Source: Dictyocoela muelleri (lineage: Eukaryota > Microsporidia). Taken from it: 13,245 nt of DNA. The translations under genes were made by a program, and so were the position numbers. This document shows, one piece after another, positions 1 to 8,199 of this stretch. Each line of letters opens with the position of its first letter. Within the stretch, counting starts at the first letter, position 1. The notes below the pieces were generated by a model that saw only the letters and a list, made by a program, of their open reading frames with translations, had not been told where the DNA came from and made no database searches. The stretch covers positions 1 through 13,245 of the forward strand of contig SDVU01000453.1 in NCBI GenBank assembly GCA_016256075.1, in the 5' to 3' direction.

Positions 1-97
1 AGAGGTATGATCGAAGTACACCTTTGTCTCTCAAGAAACTAATAATTTCAAAATTTTCAGAAAAATTATTTAAAAACTCTAAATTAATTTCAATCAT
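1..97 (-). CDS. N-terminal start of a Merlin-like transposase, cut by window edge
   Basis: Reading from an ATG at 97 down to base 1 gives 32 open codons with no stop. It includes the phrase FEIISFLRDKGVLRSYL. That pattern (a short acidic helix, then an FLRDKG-like turn before the first zinc-binding cysteines) is how ISXO2-like transposases of the microsporidian Merlin type usually begin. The cysteines would lie beyond the window edge and are not visible. About 35 bases upstream of the ATG lies a GGAGAAAAAAACCGT string that matches the end repeat of the neighbouring plus-strand Merlin, so this looks like a second Merlin pointing the other way. The family call rests on a short stretch and its context; an unrelated small ORF is possible. 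Confidence 0.42.
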   Translation of the reverse strand, partial: MIEINLEFLNNFSENFEIISFLRDKGVLRSYL

Positions 98-130
98 AAG
101 GGTACAATTTTTTTAAAAAAAATAATGGAG

Positions 131-163
131 ACGGTTTTTTTCTCCTTAAGGGGAAAAAACCGT
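131..163. repeat. Palindrome from two Merlin end repeats meeting head to head
   Basis: ACGGTTTTTTTCTCC (131-145) and GGGGAAAAAACCGT (150-163) are inverted copies separated by TTAA, with one A/G mismatch and one extra T. The right arm is the left terminal repeat of the plus-strand Merlin. The left arm, read on the minus strand, is the same repeat in front of the minus-strand transposase start at 97. The simplest reading is two related Merlin elements abutting head to head. A perfect internal hairpin of a single element is the alternative. Confidence 0.6.
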
Positions 164-876
164 TCAGGTCCGACTCTACTAATCTTATTCTTGTGGATAA
201 AAAGGAAATATACCTTCAATATAGAAAGTGAAAGTAACGTTTCTCCCTCTTCAATTTTAAGGGTTAAAAAATATTTATAAAGTAATAAAAGAAGAAAATA
301 AGAGATGTAAAGTTAAAAAAGGAGGATTTGAGCACACTGATCAAACAGATGAAAATGTTATGGTCAAAGGAAAGATGAATACGAATCCTAGTTCTATGTA
401 TGATTCTATGAAGAATACAACCTGGCTTGTAGGGTCTATAGATGTAGAAACAAGAGAATTAGTGCTTTAAATCGTTCCTAACCGTTCTGGTGAGGTCATA
501 AAAGGCTATTTCAAAAGTAACATAAAAAAAGAGACGACATATTTAACTGATTGCCATAGGTCTTATCCTGTAGCAGTCGACGCGATTAATGGAGTTCATC
601 ATATAGTTATCCATGAAGGGGGTTTTAAAAACAATATGGTGAGACAACTAATCTAATAGAAGGTGTTTGGTCTCTCATCAAATACGAAATAAATGTAAAA
701 AAAGGTATTAAAAATCCATGCTTCCGTACTCCTTAGAAGAATTCAAATGGCGCCGTAGAGTTATAGATAGATATAACAGAGAAAATGTAAGAACCCAATT
801 CGTACATCTCGCTAAAATGTTTTTTTAATAAATAATTTAAAAAAAAATAAAAACACCAGGTCTGGACGGTTTACCC
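150..876 (+). mobile_element. Merlin DNA transposon copy, broken, with terminal inverted repeats
   Basis: The left end GGGGAAAAAACCGTTCAG (150-167) is matched in inverse by 856-876, which reads on the minus strand as GGGTAAACCGTCCAGACC. The shared core is AAACCGT[T/C]CAG. Between them lies an IS1595/ISXO2-type transposase pseudogene. The total of about 0.73 kb is short for Merlin (often above 1 kb), because the N-terminal half of the gene is missing: 170-260 holds no recognisable zinc-binding part. Target duplications cannot be read on the left, since that end abuts another element. Confidence 0.72.
261..828 (+). pseudogene. ISXO2-like (Merlin) transposase pseudogene
   Basis: This is the catalytic part of a DDE transposase that would cut and paste its own Merlin element in the nucleus. 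The three acidic residues are visible. The first is in TDENVMVKGKMN (Asp at 348-350). The second is in YLTDCHRSYP (Asp at 549-551). The third is in TNLIEGVWSLIKYEI (Glu at 659-661). WLVGSIDVET and the C-terminal EEFKWRRRVIDRYNRENVR are further family hallmarks. The gene is broken by a TAA at 468-470, by a frameshift near 635-650 just before the catalytic Glu, and by another near 720-730. The N-terminal zinc-binding region is absent. The stop is TAA at 826-828, about 30 bases before the right inverted repeat. Family call secure; gene dead. Confidence 0.86.
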
Positions 877-1015
877 AAAAAAAATAAATAAAATGTTAAT
901 TTAAAATTTGAAAAAATAATTCAGACAAAAGCGTAGGGATTCTATTGTTTTGAGCTTCACGTTCGTCATTTCATGTTCACTTAAAAAAATAATCTGAAAA
1001 CATCAATCACTATTT

Positions 1016-1189
1016 TATTTAAAACTAAATTTAAAAATTAAAATTTTAAAATAAAAATTAAAATTAAAATTAAAATAAAAATAAAAAAAATAAAAATTAA
1101 AAAAAAAAATTAAAAATTAAAAATAAATTAAAAATAAAATAAAATTAAAAAAAATTAAAAAAATAAAAAAAAAATTAAAAATGTTTCAC
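1016..1189. repeat. A/T low-complexity tract
   Basis: The stretch is almost purely AAATTAAA and AAATAAA words and has long runs without G or C. It has no fixed repeat unit, so it is low-complexity rather than a clean microsatellite. Together with 877-1015 it forms a gene-free spacer between the Merlin copy and the GC hairpin. Confidence 0.85.
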
Positions 1190-1190
1190 T

Positions 1191-1202
1191 GGGATTCGAA
1201 CC
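1191..1202 (-). other. tRNA B-box-like string
   Basis: On the minus strand this reads GGTTCGAATCCC, a perfect match to the T-arm/B-box of tRNA genes, and it is followed after AGTGAAACA by a T run. No matching A-box, acceptor stem or anticodon arm can be folded around it: the T stem is out of register by one base and the upstream part is a GC hairpin. It is either a tRNA-derived remnant (for example a SINE-like scrap) or chance. Confidence 0.3.
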
Positions 1203-1216
1203 AGTCGCTTTACGCA

Positions 1217-1239
1217 TGTCGCGCGCGAAGCGCGCGACA
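1217..1239. repeat. GC-only 10-bp perfect hairpin
   Basis: TGTCGCGCGC (1217-1226), loop GAA, then the exact inverse GCGCGCGACA (1230-1239). It is the most GC-rich spot in the window, directly after about 170 bases of nearly pure A/T. The perfect arms in such a background suggest selection or recent arrival. No terminator-like T run follows on the plus strand. Function unknown. Confidence 0.85.
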
Positions 1240-1303
1240 ATAATTTTATTTAAAATTCGGCTTTATATATTTAAATCTGAAACCTGTAATCATTAAAACA
1301 CCA

Positions 1304-1492
1304 ATGTTTTCTCAATATTCAAAACTTAATATTCAACAACCAATAATCCAAAAACCTAGTATGAGAACACCGGTTTCATATTTAAATAAAACAATTCGGC
1401 AATAACTGGATGCAATACTATTGGAGCATCTAACATTAACCACTGGGATATCTACCCCTTTCAATGTAGTAGATGATTTTAATTATTCATAA
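1304..1492 (+). pseudogene. Unrecognised open stretch with one internal stop
   Basis: From an ATG at 1304 the frame runs 62 codons to TAA at 1490 with one internal TAA at 1403-1405. It contains PSMRTPVSYLNKTIRQ before the stop and LTLTTGISTPFNVVDDF after it. Composition looks protein-like (balanced, with Pro and Thr), but no family is recognised. It could be a small decayed gene or chance; the A+T-rich background makes one stop in 62 codons somewhat unusual. Confidence 0.18.
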
Positions 1493-1692
1493 AAAATAGT
1501 AATTTTGAAATTAATTTTACAAAAATATTCTAATTTGTAACACGTTATTTTGAGCAATTTAGTTTTTTTTCATAGTGCCTATTTAGTCAAGACAAAAACT
1601 AATTACATTTTATGATAATTTTTCCGAATATGAATATTAAATAACAAAACAGTTGCCTTTTTGTAATAAGAAATCATTTTTAGATTTAAAAT

Positions 1693-2070
1693 ATGAAAAA
1701 ATTGCCAAATTTAATTCTACAAATAGAGAGCAAAAAAATAATAGTTACCCCTATAATTGATTTAACTGCTAAAAACTGGTAAAAAGTGTTTTATTATTAT
1801 ATAACCTTAAAATTTCATTAATTAGATGCAAATAACCTTCCAGTATATACTTTCAAAAAACTTATGTATCATTTTTTGAATATCTATGGTCTCATTATTT
1901 ATCAAATAACCTATGTGGCATCAGTTGTTCAAACACTATATCACTGATATGAGTTACATTATGAGAGTATGTATGATTTAAATTCAATGTATTTTTTTAT
2001 TGGGGCAGAATGGTATTCTTCAAGGTTTGGATGAATGTTTGCTATTCATCTCAAAACATATTCAAACTAA
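1693..2070 (+). pseudogene. Possible decayed coding stretch, unrecognised
   Basis: One frame from ATG 1693 to TAA 2068-2070 contains only four internal stops in 126 codons (1780, 1819, 1945, 2032), roughly a third of what this base composition would give by chance. Segments such as NLPVYTFKKLMYHFLNIYG and MYFFIGAEWYSS look protein-like and hydrophobic. No domain is recognised. Between 2071 and 2183 nothing further is seen. Offered only as a candidate relic. Confidence 0.2.
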
Positions 2071-2598
2071 AAAAATCATGAAAAGCCAATAATTATCTGT
2101 ATTCTGTTGAATTCCCATAAATCGAAAACCCGTTATAATTTTTACCACATATTGATAGGTTTAAACAAAAACAAAATATTGTACCTTGTTCGGAAAAATT
2201 CCTACTTTATAATTTTTTTTTCAAAGTAGGCACTTTTCCAAACAAAAAAAATGATCTTTATAAATTGTTAAATATTCCTTATAAAATAAAAAAATTACTT
2301 GATATCATAATTGATTTTATAATGATGCGAAAACATTCGACTTTTTTAAAAGATTATAGAATTTTAAGACACGTGAAGCTTTATTTACAATTTAATAACT
2401 TTAAAATCTGATTTTAACAACTGTTAAAATGAGAACGGTAATTTACTTATGTTCTTCTAAAAAATATCCAAAAAAAACTTGTATTAGTTACGAAAATTTA
2501 AATTTTAAAATTTCATTCCTGTTATATTAGGTTCAACTGACTTTAAGACACCCTTCTTATTTCCATTCATAAGAGGAGAAGAAATAATTCTTATTTTA

Positions 2599-2771
2599 AA
2601 TAAACATAATATTCGAGATAAAAACAAATACGTAATTAGTTATATTTATGTTAAAATATATAAGAGTTTCCAAAAATGGTCATCACATGGTCTTTTTTGG
2701 AAACTATTATTTATTTGATCATACATATAAAAAATTGCATATTTGTTTTTATCTCGAATATTATGTTTATT
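2599..2771. repeat. Imperfect palindrome centred at 2685
   Basis: AATAAACATAATATTCGAGA starting at 2599 has its exact inverse ending at 2771. Closer in, AGTTTCCAAAAA (2665-2676) has its inverse at 2694-2705. Both pairs share the same centre (coordinate sum 5370), so this is one foldback about 173 bases long with a more diverged middle zone. There are no gaps between the arms. The open frame on the minus strand across 2646-2858 and the plus-strand frame ending near 2709 both arise from these arms. Confidence 0.8.
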
Positions 2772-3080
2772 AAAAAAAAAATTGTTTAAGGCGCTATTTT
2801 TTTCGAAAAATACGATATTTATCATATTAATAAAACATTTAAGGTGGTTGTATTCCATAATTTTAATGATTAAAAATATTCGTCAAATCTTTTAATATAC
2901 TTATCTTAGATTTTTCTAAAAATTGACAAAAATAATATCACAAATAACTGGAATTATTAATAAAAAATCATGTAAAATTTATTTTAAAAATTTAAATATT
3001 TTTTATTTTTTTTAAAAACCATTAAGGGTTAAAAATAAAAAAATAAAAAATTCATTTTAAAGGTAACTTTAGTGCTAGAC
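2772..3080. other. A+T-rich stretch without recognisable gene
   Basis: Apart from the tail of a minus-strand open frame (up to 2858) that I do not trust as a gene, this part shows only A/T-rich runs, for example 2975-3055. Nothing else is supported. Confidence 0.6.
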
Positions 3081-3124
3081 ATCTTTCCGAACAAGGCCCA
3101 AAATATTTATCACGAACAATTTTT

Positions 3125-3399
3125 GGTTCTCCAACGACTTAGTCATTCCCCCCTATATTTTTGAAAATCGCCATCTACAAGAAGAAATTAAATGATTCTT
3201 ATTAAAATAAGTGGCAAATTACGAGTTCTCTTCATATATAATTTTTATAAACTTCCATATATGGCCGGAAAAAATTTATTAAAATTATATATGAAGAGAA
3301 CTCGTAATTTGCCACTTATTTTAAATAAGAATCATTTAATTTTCTCTTGTAGATGGCGATTTTCAAAAATATAGGGGGGGGACTAACCGTTGAAGAACC
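3125..3399. mobile_element. Long foldback (hairpin) element, MITE-like
   Basis: Two inverted arms of about 125 bases (3125-3251 and 3275-3399) are roughly 95% identical and surround a short loop at 3252-3274. The outer ends read GGTTCTCCAACG and, in inverse, GGTTCTTCAACG. AATTTTT occurs just outside both ends (3118-3124 and 3401-3407, with one extra C on the right), a possible 7-base target duplication, though weak in this composition. The high arm identity implies recent formation or gene conversion. The plus-strand open frame at 3192-3374 is merely a reading of the two arms and is not a gene. Family unknown. Confidence 0.78.
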
Positions 3400-3444
3400 C
3401 AATTTTTAACATAAATCATTAGAAATATAAATTATTTCATCTAA

Positions 3445-3832
3445 ATGAGTTTAGTTATAATCAAAAAGAGACCAGAGATAAGATGTTTTTTAGGTGATAT
3501 TGTAAACGTGAATTTTTCTGAGTTTAAAAGGCCTCATGTGAATATTTTTTATATTTCTTTGAGTCATTACAACACTTGCAAAATTTATAAACAGATGAAG
3601 ATAAAATTATTATAAATAAAATAAAAGATCATTCATTAAATACTCCTGAGATTAGTCGATACATTTTTTATGCTGTTAAAAAAATGTAGTTGTTGATATT
3701 TCTTAAAAACCTAAATATATAACTTAACAGTATATTAGAACAAGAGAAAGTAATAATTTTACATATAACGAAAATAATTCTATACCTGAGGAAATTAAGG
3801 CAATCGAAAATAGGGTAAAATCTTTTCAATAG
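3445..3832 (+). pseudogene. Unrecognised decayed coding-like stretch
   Basis: An ATG-started frame (3445-3615, 56 codons) is followed, with overlap, by a second frame (3591-3689) containing NKIKDHSLNTPEISRYIFY. A third stretch to 3830-3832 includes ENNSIPEEIKAIENRVKSF. The run of protein-like, charged segments hopping frames looks like a gene broken by indels and stops. I do not recognise the family; it could be a multicopy host family or another mobile element. From 3833 to 4179 nothing is seen. Confidence 0.3.
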
Positions 3833-4179
3833 TTTCAGGTATATATTATAGTGAAAGATGTATTATATTTAACACGTCGAAAATAAAAATAATTAGAAAA
3901 TGCCACGATATTGATTTGTAAATGACTATTTTAAAATTGCTTTGATAGGATTTATTCAAGTACTCATATTTAAAATTTATAAAGAAATAAATTTTTATTC
4001 GATTTGTTTTTATTTTTATGAATATAAATGAACAAAAAACATAAGTATAAGCTTTTTATAAGATGAAAATATTGAATATAAAATTTATTACATTATGAAT
4101 TATTACGGATTCTTAAAAACATTATATTTATTTTTACGTATAATATTTATTACCAATTAAAATAGATGATTTTTTGACG

Positions 4180-4202
4180 TGTAGGCTGAAAGCCATACGT
4201 AA
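4180..4202 (+). repeat. Left terminal inverted repeat of Merlin-A
   Basis: It shares CTGAAAG-x-CATACGTAA and the leading TGTA with the inverse copy at 12369-12391. It sits about 25 bases beyond the decayed C-terminus of the Merlin-A transposase, as expected for an element end. Confidence 0.68.
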
Positions 4203-4219
4203 CACTGTGTCTACATTTT

Positions 4220-4740
4220 TTAATATCTCCTATTACGAATTCTAAAAAATCAAAATAAAAAAAAATTTTATTAACTTTAAAATAATATTTTCACCATTAT
4301 TTCCGGGAATGTGAATAATTTTAAAAAATATTTTTAATTCTTATTTGAATAATAATTTTTAGAAATGAAATTTTTAACTGCGTATCATGTACCTTCAATT
4401 GTATTTTATGAACATTATTTTCTTTATTTTTAAAAACTTCAGAATGATTAACAGTTAAATGTCTAGAATTTATATAAATGTTGTTATAGCCACCCCACAT
4501 ATCAGATATAGCATTAATTTTGGGGCTATATTATTTTTAAAATATAAAAAATATACATAATTTCTTCTTTCTATTTATTTCATAAAAAAATTTTCTCTTA
4601 GGAGTTCTTTCGACACCACTAATAATCTATGTTCTCTTCACACGATGGCCTCTATTAAATTTTTTTTCAAAATTTTTACCCATCTTTAATAATATTAGCA
4701 CCCCCTATCTTAACTGGATATTCTTTCTCTTCCTTTTTCT
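4220..4740 (-). pseudogene. Merlin-A transposase, catalytic and C-terminal part
   Basis: Minus-strand reading gives, in order: VKIGGANIIKDG (Asp of the first catalytic motif near 4681), a basic KFNRGHRV stretch, IISGVERTPKRKFFM, ISDMWGGYNNI (second Asp, 4501-4503), RHLTVNHSEVFKN, then an IEGT motif (catalytic Glu, 4394-4396) and, near the end, RIRNRRY. These are the IS1595/ISXO2 landmarks in the right order. The Trp codon after IEGT is now TGA (4385-4387). Several other stops and at least three frameshifts break it. The missing N-terminus is found at 12050-12330, on the far side of the inserted elements. It differs in sequence from Merlin-B and the left-hand copy, so it is another subfamily. 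Confidence 0.8.
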
Positions 4741-4772
4741 AATATAATATATAAATATTTGAGAATTCGAAT

Positions 4773-4789
4773 CATGGCCAGAATACCCC
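4773..4789. repeat. Third copy of the CATGRCCAGAATACCCC motif
   Basis: CATGGCCAGAATACCCC differs by one base from the string at 4804 and 12003. It lies 14 bases upstream of the 4804 copy in the same orientation, in the unresolved border between Merlin-A and Merlin-B. Confidence 0.8.
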
Positions 4790-4803
4790 TCCCGTAATTG
4801 TAT

Positions 4804-4825
4804 CATGACCAGAATACCCCCGGTG
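4804..4825. repeat. 22-bp direct repeat, left copy, at the Merlin-B border
   Basis: It begins CATGACCAGAATACCCC and ends CGGTG. It is identical over all 22 bases to 12003-12024 and in the same orientation. It flanks Merlin-B just beyond the transposase stop. Same-orientation copies cannot be ordinary terminal inverted repeats; see findings. Confidence 0.9.
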
Positions 4826-4866
4826 TAAAATATTTAATAAAAGCAATAAATAAAAAAAACAATTTT

Positions 4867-5077
4867 TTAACTAATCCTTATTAATTCCAAAAATTTTTCA
4901 AAACTATTGTTTTTAAATCTATCAATAAATATAAAATAGTTTTGCAATTTATGTTTATCTTCCATTCGGCATCCTCGCTGTGCTTTTAAGAATAACTTAA
5001 TTTTATTATTAAACGCTTCTGCTTTCTGAGTGTAAACCTCGCTATTTGGTTCTACAAAATGATATTTGTGACATATA
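4867..5077 (-). pseudogene. Merlin-B transposase, C-terminal part
   Basis: Reading the minus strand from the Tigger border gives 68 uninterrupted codons to TAA (4867-4869). They start CHKYHFVEPNSEVYTQ, followed by KAEAFNNKIKLFLKAQRG. Glu in KAEAF (5017-5019) is in the position of the third catalytic acid (family pattern HTQ-x-IEsfW). The C-terminus ends FEKFLELIRIS. The frame is continuous with the N-terminal part at 11297-11840 once the Tigger and one TA are removed, giving HKTICHKYHF across the junction. That matches the HrTVNHs-x-xFVdP motif of the family. This part has no stop or frameshift. Confidence 0.85.
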
Positions 5078-5084
5078 CAGTCGA

Positions 5085-5365
5085 GTTCGATTTTTTTAGC
5101 CTCAAAAAAGTTTGTTTTTTTGACACCATAGATTTTTATAAAATAAAAGGTGCTAAATTTCGTATTTTGCCAAACTATTTGTTCTTCTAAACAAATAATG
5201 AACTTTCTACTACACTCTTGTCCTCATATTATTAAAAACTTCATTTTAGAAAAGTTCGATTTTTTAACAATTCGATATTTTTGACCTATTTTAAAGAATT
5301 TTTTTTACGCTTCAAATACGAGTTGAATTTTTTTTAAACATAATTTTTGTTCGTTTTTTTAGCCC
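5085..5365. repeat. Subterminal repeats of the Tigger left end
   Basis: GTTCGATTTTTTTAGCC-like strings recur in one orientation at 5085-5101 (terminal), 5254-5268, about 5318-5340 (CGAGTTGAATTTTTTTT) and 5349-5365 (GTTCGTTTTTTTAGCCC). Two more lie near the right end (11226-11240 and 11244-11259). Pogo-like elements often carry such subterminal copies as transposase-binding sites; that role is inferred here. Apart from these, 5102-5367 shows no gene. Confidence 0.6.
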
Positions 5366-5367
5366 TC

Positions 5368-6455
5368 ATGAGGAAAAAAACTACAAGGAAGAAAAGGACT
5401 AGCCAAAGTAGTAAAATAAAAAATACACTGTAAAAGGTATGGTAACTAGATTTAATGTAACAAAATCCAGAGAAAAAACTATTAAAATAAATGCATGTGA
5501 ATTGATTGGCATCAACACTGATCATGTGTCTATAAATTAAAGGAATAATTTATCGAGAGTTGATTCTAAATATTCTGAAATAGAATCTTATATTCTAAAA
5601 AGATAACCATTTTAAGAAATAAAAAGGTTCCTATAACCCGGAATAGCATCAATAATTTATCCGAAGATTATTATAAATCTCTTAATATATGAAGAAAAGG
5701 GATCTCTTTATTATTTTAACAACTTCGTAAAACGGCATCATTTGAGTTATATTCTCTTCATGGCAATTAAGCATGCGCCGAAAGTTTTGAAATAGAAAAT
5801 TTTAAAGAAAAGCTGAGTAAAAAATTGAGGATATGAAATTTCGAATATTTTTAATGTTGATGAAACAAGTTTATTTATAAGATCGGGTCTTAATAAATCT
5901 TATAATTTAAATAAAAAAATCGACAACAAAAATTTTAAGCAGGACAAGACTAGATTGACTTAATTATTGATGTAATTCAATGAGAGAAAAACTATATCCC
6001 ATTAATTATAGGTAAATCAAAAACCCTAGAGCATTAGAAAATATTGATTCAATATGATTTAATGTTCTCTATAGAGCAAATAAAACAGCCTGGCTGACTT
6101 CACATATATTTGACGAGTATCTTGAAATGATAAACAAAAGATTTGTTAATGATAATATAAAGATATTATTGCTTGTTGATAATTTCAGAGGACATAAAAT
6201 TGAATCAAAGTCTAATGTTGAATTATTTTTTCTTTTCGCCAAACTGTACCTCTCTAATTCAACCTCTGGACCTAGGCATTATCAATGCTTTTAAACAAAA
6301 ATTTAAATCTCTACTGACCAATTTTCAAATGTATAATGCACTAAGCAATGATTTGAGCCAAGCAGAGTTTTTTAAAAAAATGATATTTTATATGTAATGA
6401 ATTAAATCGAAAAAACTTTAGATTCAATAACAAAGGAAAAAATTAAAAATTGTTG
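5368..6455 (+). pseudogene. Tigger (DDE_1, pogo-type) transposase, N-terminal and catalytic parts
   Basis: A basic start, MRKKTTRKKRTSQSSKIKN, opens at ATG 5368, followed in another frame by a region in the place of the CENP-B/psq helix-turn-helix (about 5430-5540). YFNNFVKRHHLSY (about 5715-5755) is the HTH_Tnp_Tc5-like landmark. The catalytic core follows: IFNVDETSLFIR (first Asp, 5859-5861), SNKTAWLTSHIFDEYL (about 6075-6120), LLLVDNFRGHKI (second Asp, 6178-6180) and CTSLIQPLDLGIINAFKQ (third Asp, 6269-6271). The last two Asp lie about 30 codons apart, as in pogo-type DDD enzymes. SITKEKIKNC, just before the LTR insertion, is the conserved tI-x-NCW motif. Many stops and several frameshifts, including one between the last two Asp, make it a pseudogene. 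Confidence 0.88.
6452..6455. repeat. Target duplication GTTG, left copy
   Basis: GTTG directly precedes the 5' LTR and recurs directly after the 3' LTR at 10863-10866. Four-base duplications are within the range for gypsy-type integrases. Confidence 0.8.
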
Positions 6456-6748
6456 TGTGGTGTTCAAAAGATCCACCACAAGAATGTTCGAGATCCGTGA
6501 TGAAATATCTTCCTCGACAAAGTTTGATTCGAGATATAGAAGCAATCAAAGGTCGAGAGCTTTCGGTGCCGAAAAACGAAGGAAGGAAAATCTTTTGTGA
6601 TGTAAAAAGCATAAAAGAAGTGGGAAGATGATAACAATGCACGAAGTGAGAAAACACCACCGACATGAGCCACAAACAATAAACACTATTAGGAAATCTT
6701 TTATTATCAATAACGTTTTATTTAATACCCCTTCAGATGCACGCATCA
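6456..6748 (+). repeat. 5' LTR
   Basis: 293 bases, TGTGGTGTTC at the start and GCATCA at the end, about 91% identical to 10572-10862. An AATAAA lies in its last quarter. Bases after 6748 do not give an obvious match to a usual tRNA primer site. Confidence 0.93.
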
Positions 6749-6759
6749 ATTTGAGAAAA

Positions 6760-7880
6760 AAAGAATGATAGACAGACTAAAGGACGAAATATCATACGAA
6801 GAAACATTATCAAAAAGAATACTAGAGGGCGACGACAAATTCGATGTGGCGTTATTCGAATACAAGAGCGATATATCAGGACTGAAGATGACATACAAAT
6901 TGAATACCCTCACATCAATTAAAGACAAAGACTTACTGGTATGGAGAAAAATTTTTAATGAAGTTGCGAAAATCTGCAAATGGACATAAGATGCTAAAAT
7001 AGAAGTTCTGACTCAAATAGTAGACATATCCATACAACATCAGATAGGAGTAGCTGGGAACAGTACGGACATGATGAACGAGATATTAAGCCTGAAGTAT
7101 AAACCGGACAACGTGCATGTATACCAAAATCGCTTAGGCAAGATAAACCAGCCCGATTATTTTACATTCCATGCATACGTAAAAGACATCGAAATTATTT
7201 GTAAAAATATATGAATGTGTCTTGGAATGAATGAAAAAAACATAAATTCAAAAATCGAAGAAATATTATTCATGGGCCTAGACGAGAATGTTTAGTTTGA
7301 ATTGGTTAAAAGCAACAAAGTCATTTAACAATTGCTTTAGAATACTTTCGGATATGGATCGACTCTTTATGAAGAAATTAAAAGGAATATTTGATAGTCA
7401 TGAAGGTAAAGAGTATATATTTAATGCTGAAAAGAAAATACATAAAAAAACTCTACCTTTAATAATACAAAACACAGCTGACACGTCGTTGAATCTTCAA
7501 GAAAGCTAAAACCTTTAAAGTACTGTTCTTTTTATGTGTCTACATCACATACTGATTGCGAATGCCGAGCCAGAAAGAATAATTACCATAAGAAGAATAC
7601 CTTTAAAGATGATGAAAATTACCTTAATAAAAATTCAAGAACTGAAAATGTCGAAACTTTAAAAAAAGAATAGTGAATTGAAATCTTATGTACTCAGAGA
7701 GCCTCAAAATCAGCCAAAAATCTTGTAAATTCCAATGAAACTCGAAGTAAAAGAGATGACCACAAAGATTGACACAGTATCTGTGGAAAACTATATTCAA
7801 TATAATGTAGCCAACTACTATAAAATACAACAATAGGAACTTGACAGAGAAAAAAAAGCTGAAGTAGCTGATGTATCAAC
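6760..7880 (+). pseudogene. gag region (fossil)
   Basis: The coding-like region after the 5' LTR has a charged, helical N-terminal part and phrases such as KDKDLLVWRKIFNEVAK, typical in character of gypsy-type Gag, followed by lysine-rich sequence with scattered cysteines toward the pol start. It is identified mainly by position before protease and reverse transcriptase; Gag proteins diverge quickly. Broken. Confidence 0.6.
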
Positions 7881-8100
7881 CGTAAAAATCTCTAAATATT
7901 GTCTTCAAGTGTTTAAATTGTTAAATGATAAAAATATTACGTATAAAAGCAAGTTCCTCATCCTTCCTAATTCCAATAAAATTCTGATCCTAGGAATGAG
8001 GTTTCTCATGGAAAATGATGCCATAGTAAACATCAAAGAAGGCACGTTAAATCTGGACAGTGCTGAATATGAAATCACTAAAAGTTCAAGATAAACAATC
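7880..8100 (+). pseudogene. Retropepsin-like protease region (fossil)
   Basis: KILILGMRFLMENDAIVN matches the C-terminal part of retrotransposon aspartic proteases (ILG-x-DFL pattern) just ahead of the reverse transcriptase. The N-terminal active-site motif is not clearly visible. Broken. Confidence 0.6.
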
Positions 8101-8199
8101 AATGCGATGACATGATATTAAGTAAAACAAAAATATGCTCCATACAATAGCAGATAAATAATTTAATACAAAATGCTCGCAAACAAAATCCTAAAGTAA

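Larger units (their letters stand above)
2184..3096. mobile_element. Possible non-autonomous element bounded by inverted repeats
   Basis: CCTTGTTCGGAAAAAT (2184-2199) recurs in inverse at 3081-3096 (15 of 16 bases), about 0.9 kb apart. The left copy also pairs with a nearer inverse (2223-2243, 18 of 21 bases over the CCTACTTT part), giving a local hairpin with a 14-base loop. Inside lies the palindrome centred at 2685. No transposase is visible. These features fit a small non-autonomous DNA transposon, but target duplications are not clear and the repeats are short. Confidence 0.35.

Noticed and set aside
1185-1290. A complete tRNA gene on the minus strand
   Set aside because: Only the B-box string fits. 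The T stem is out of register, no A-box is present, and the one acceptor-like pairing (GTTTCA with TGAAAC) lies about 100 bases apart with no cloverleaf between.
2646-2858. A 70-codon minus-strand gene
   Set aside because: Most of it is one arm and the middle of the palindrome at 2599-2771; no family match and no supporting context.
3192-3374. A 60-codon plus-strand gene
   Set aside because: It is simply a reading through the two arms of the foldback at 3125-3399.
6749-6765. A tRNA primer-binding site directly after the 5' LTR
   Set aside because: The A-rich sequence there does not resemble the 3' end of a common primer tRNA; I could not assign one.
6424-6979. Several overlapping minus-strand open frames over the 5' LTR and gag start
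   Set aside because: They are reverse readings of LTR and gag sequence; similar ones appear over the 3' LTR at 10580-10896.
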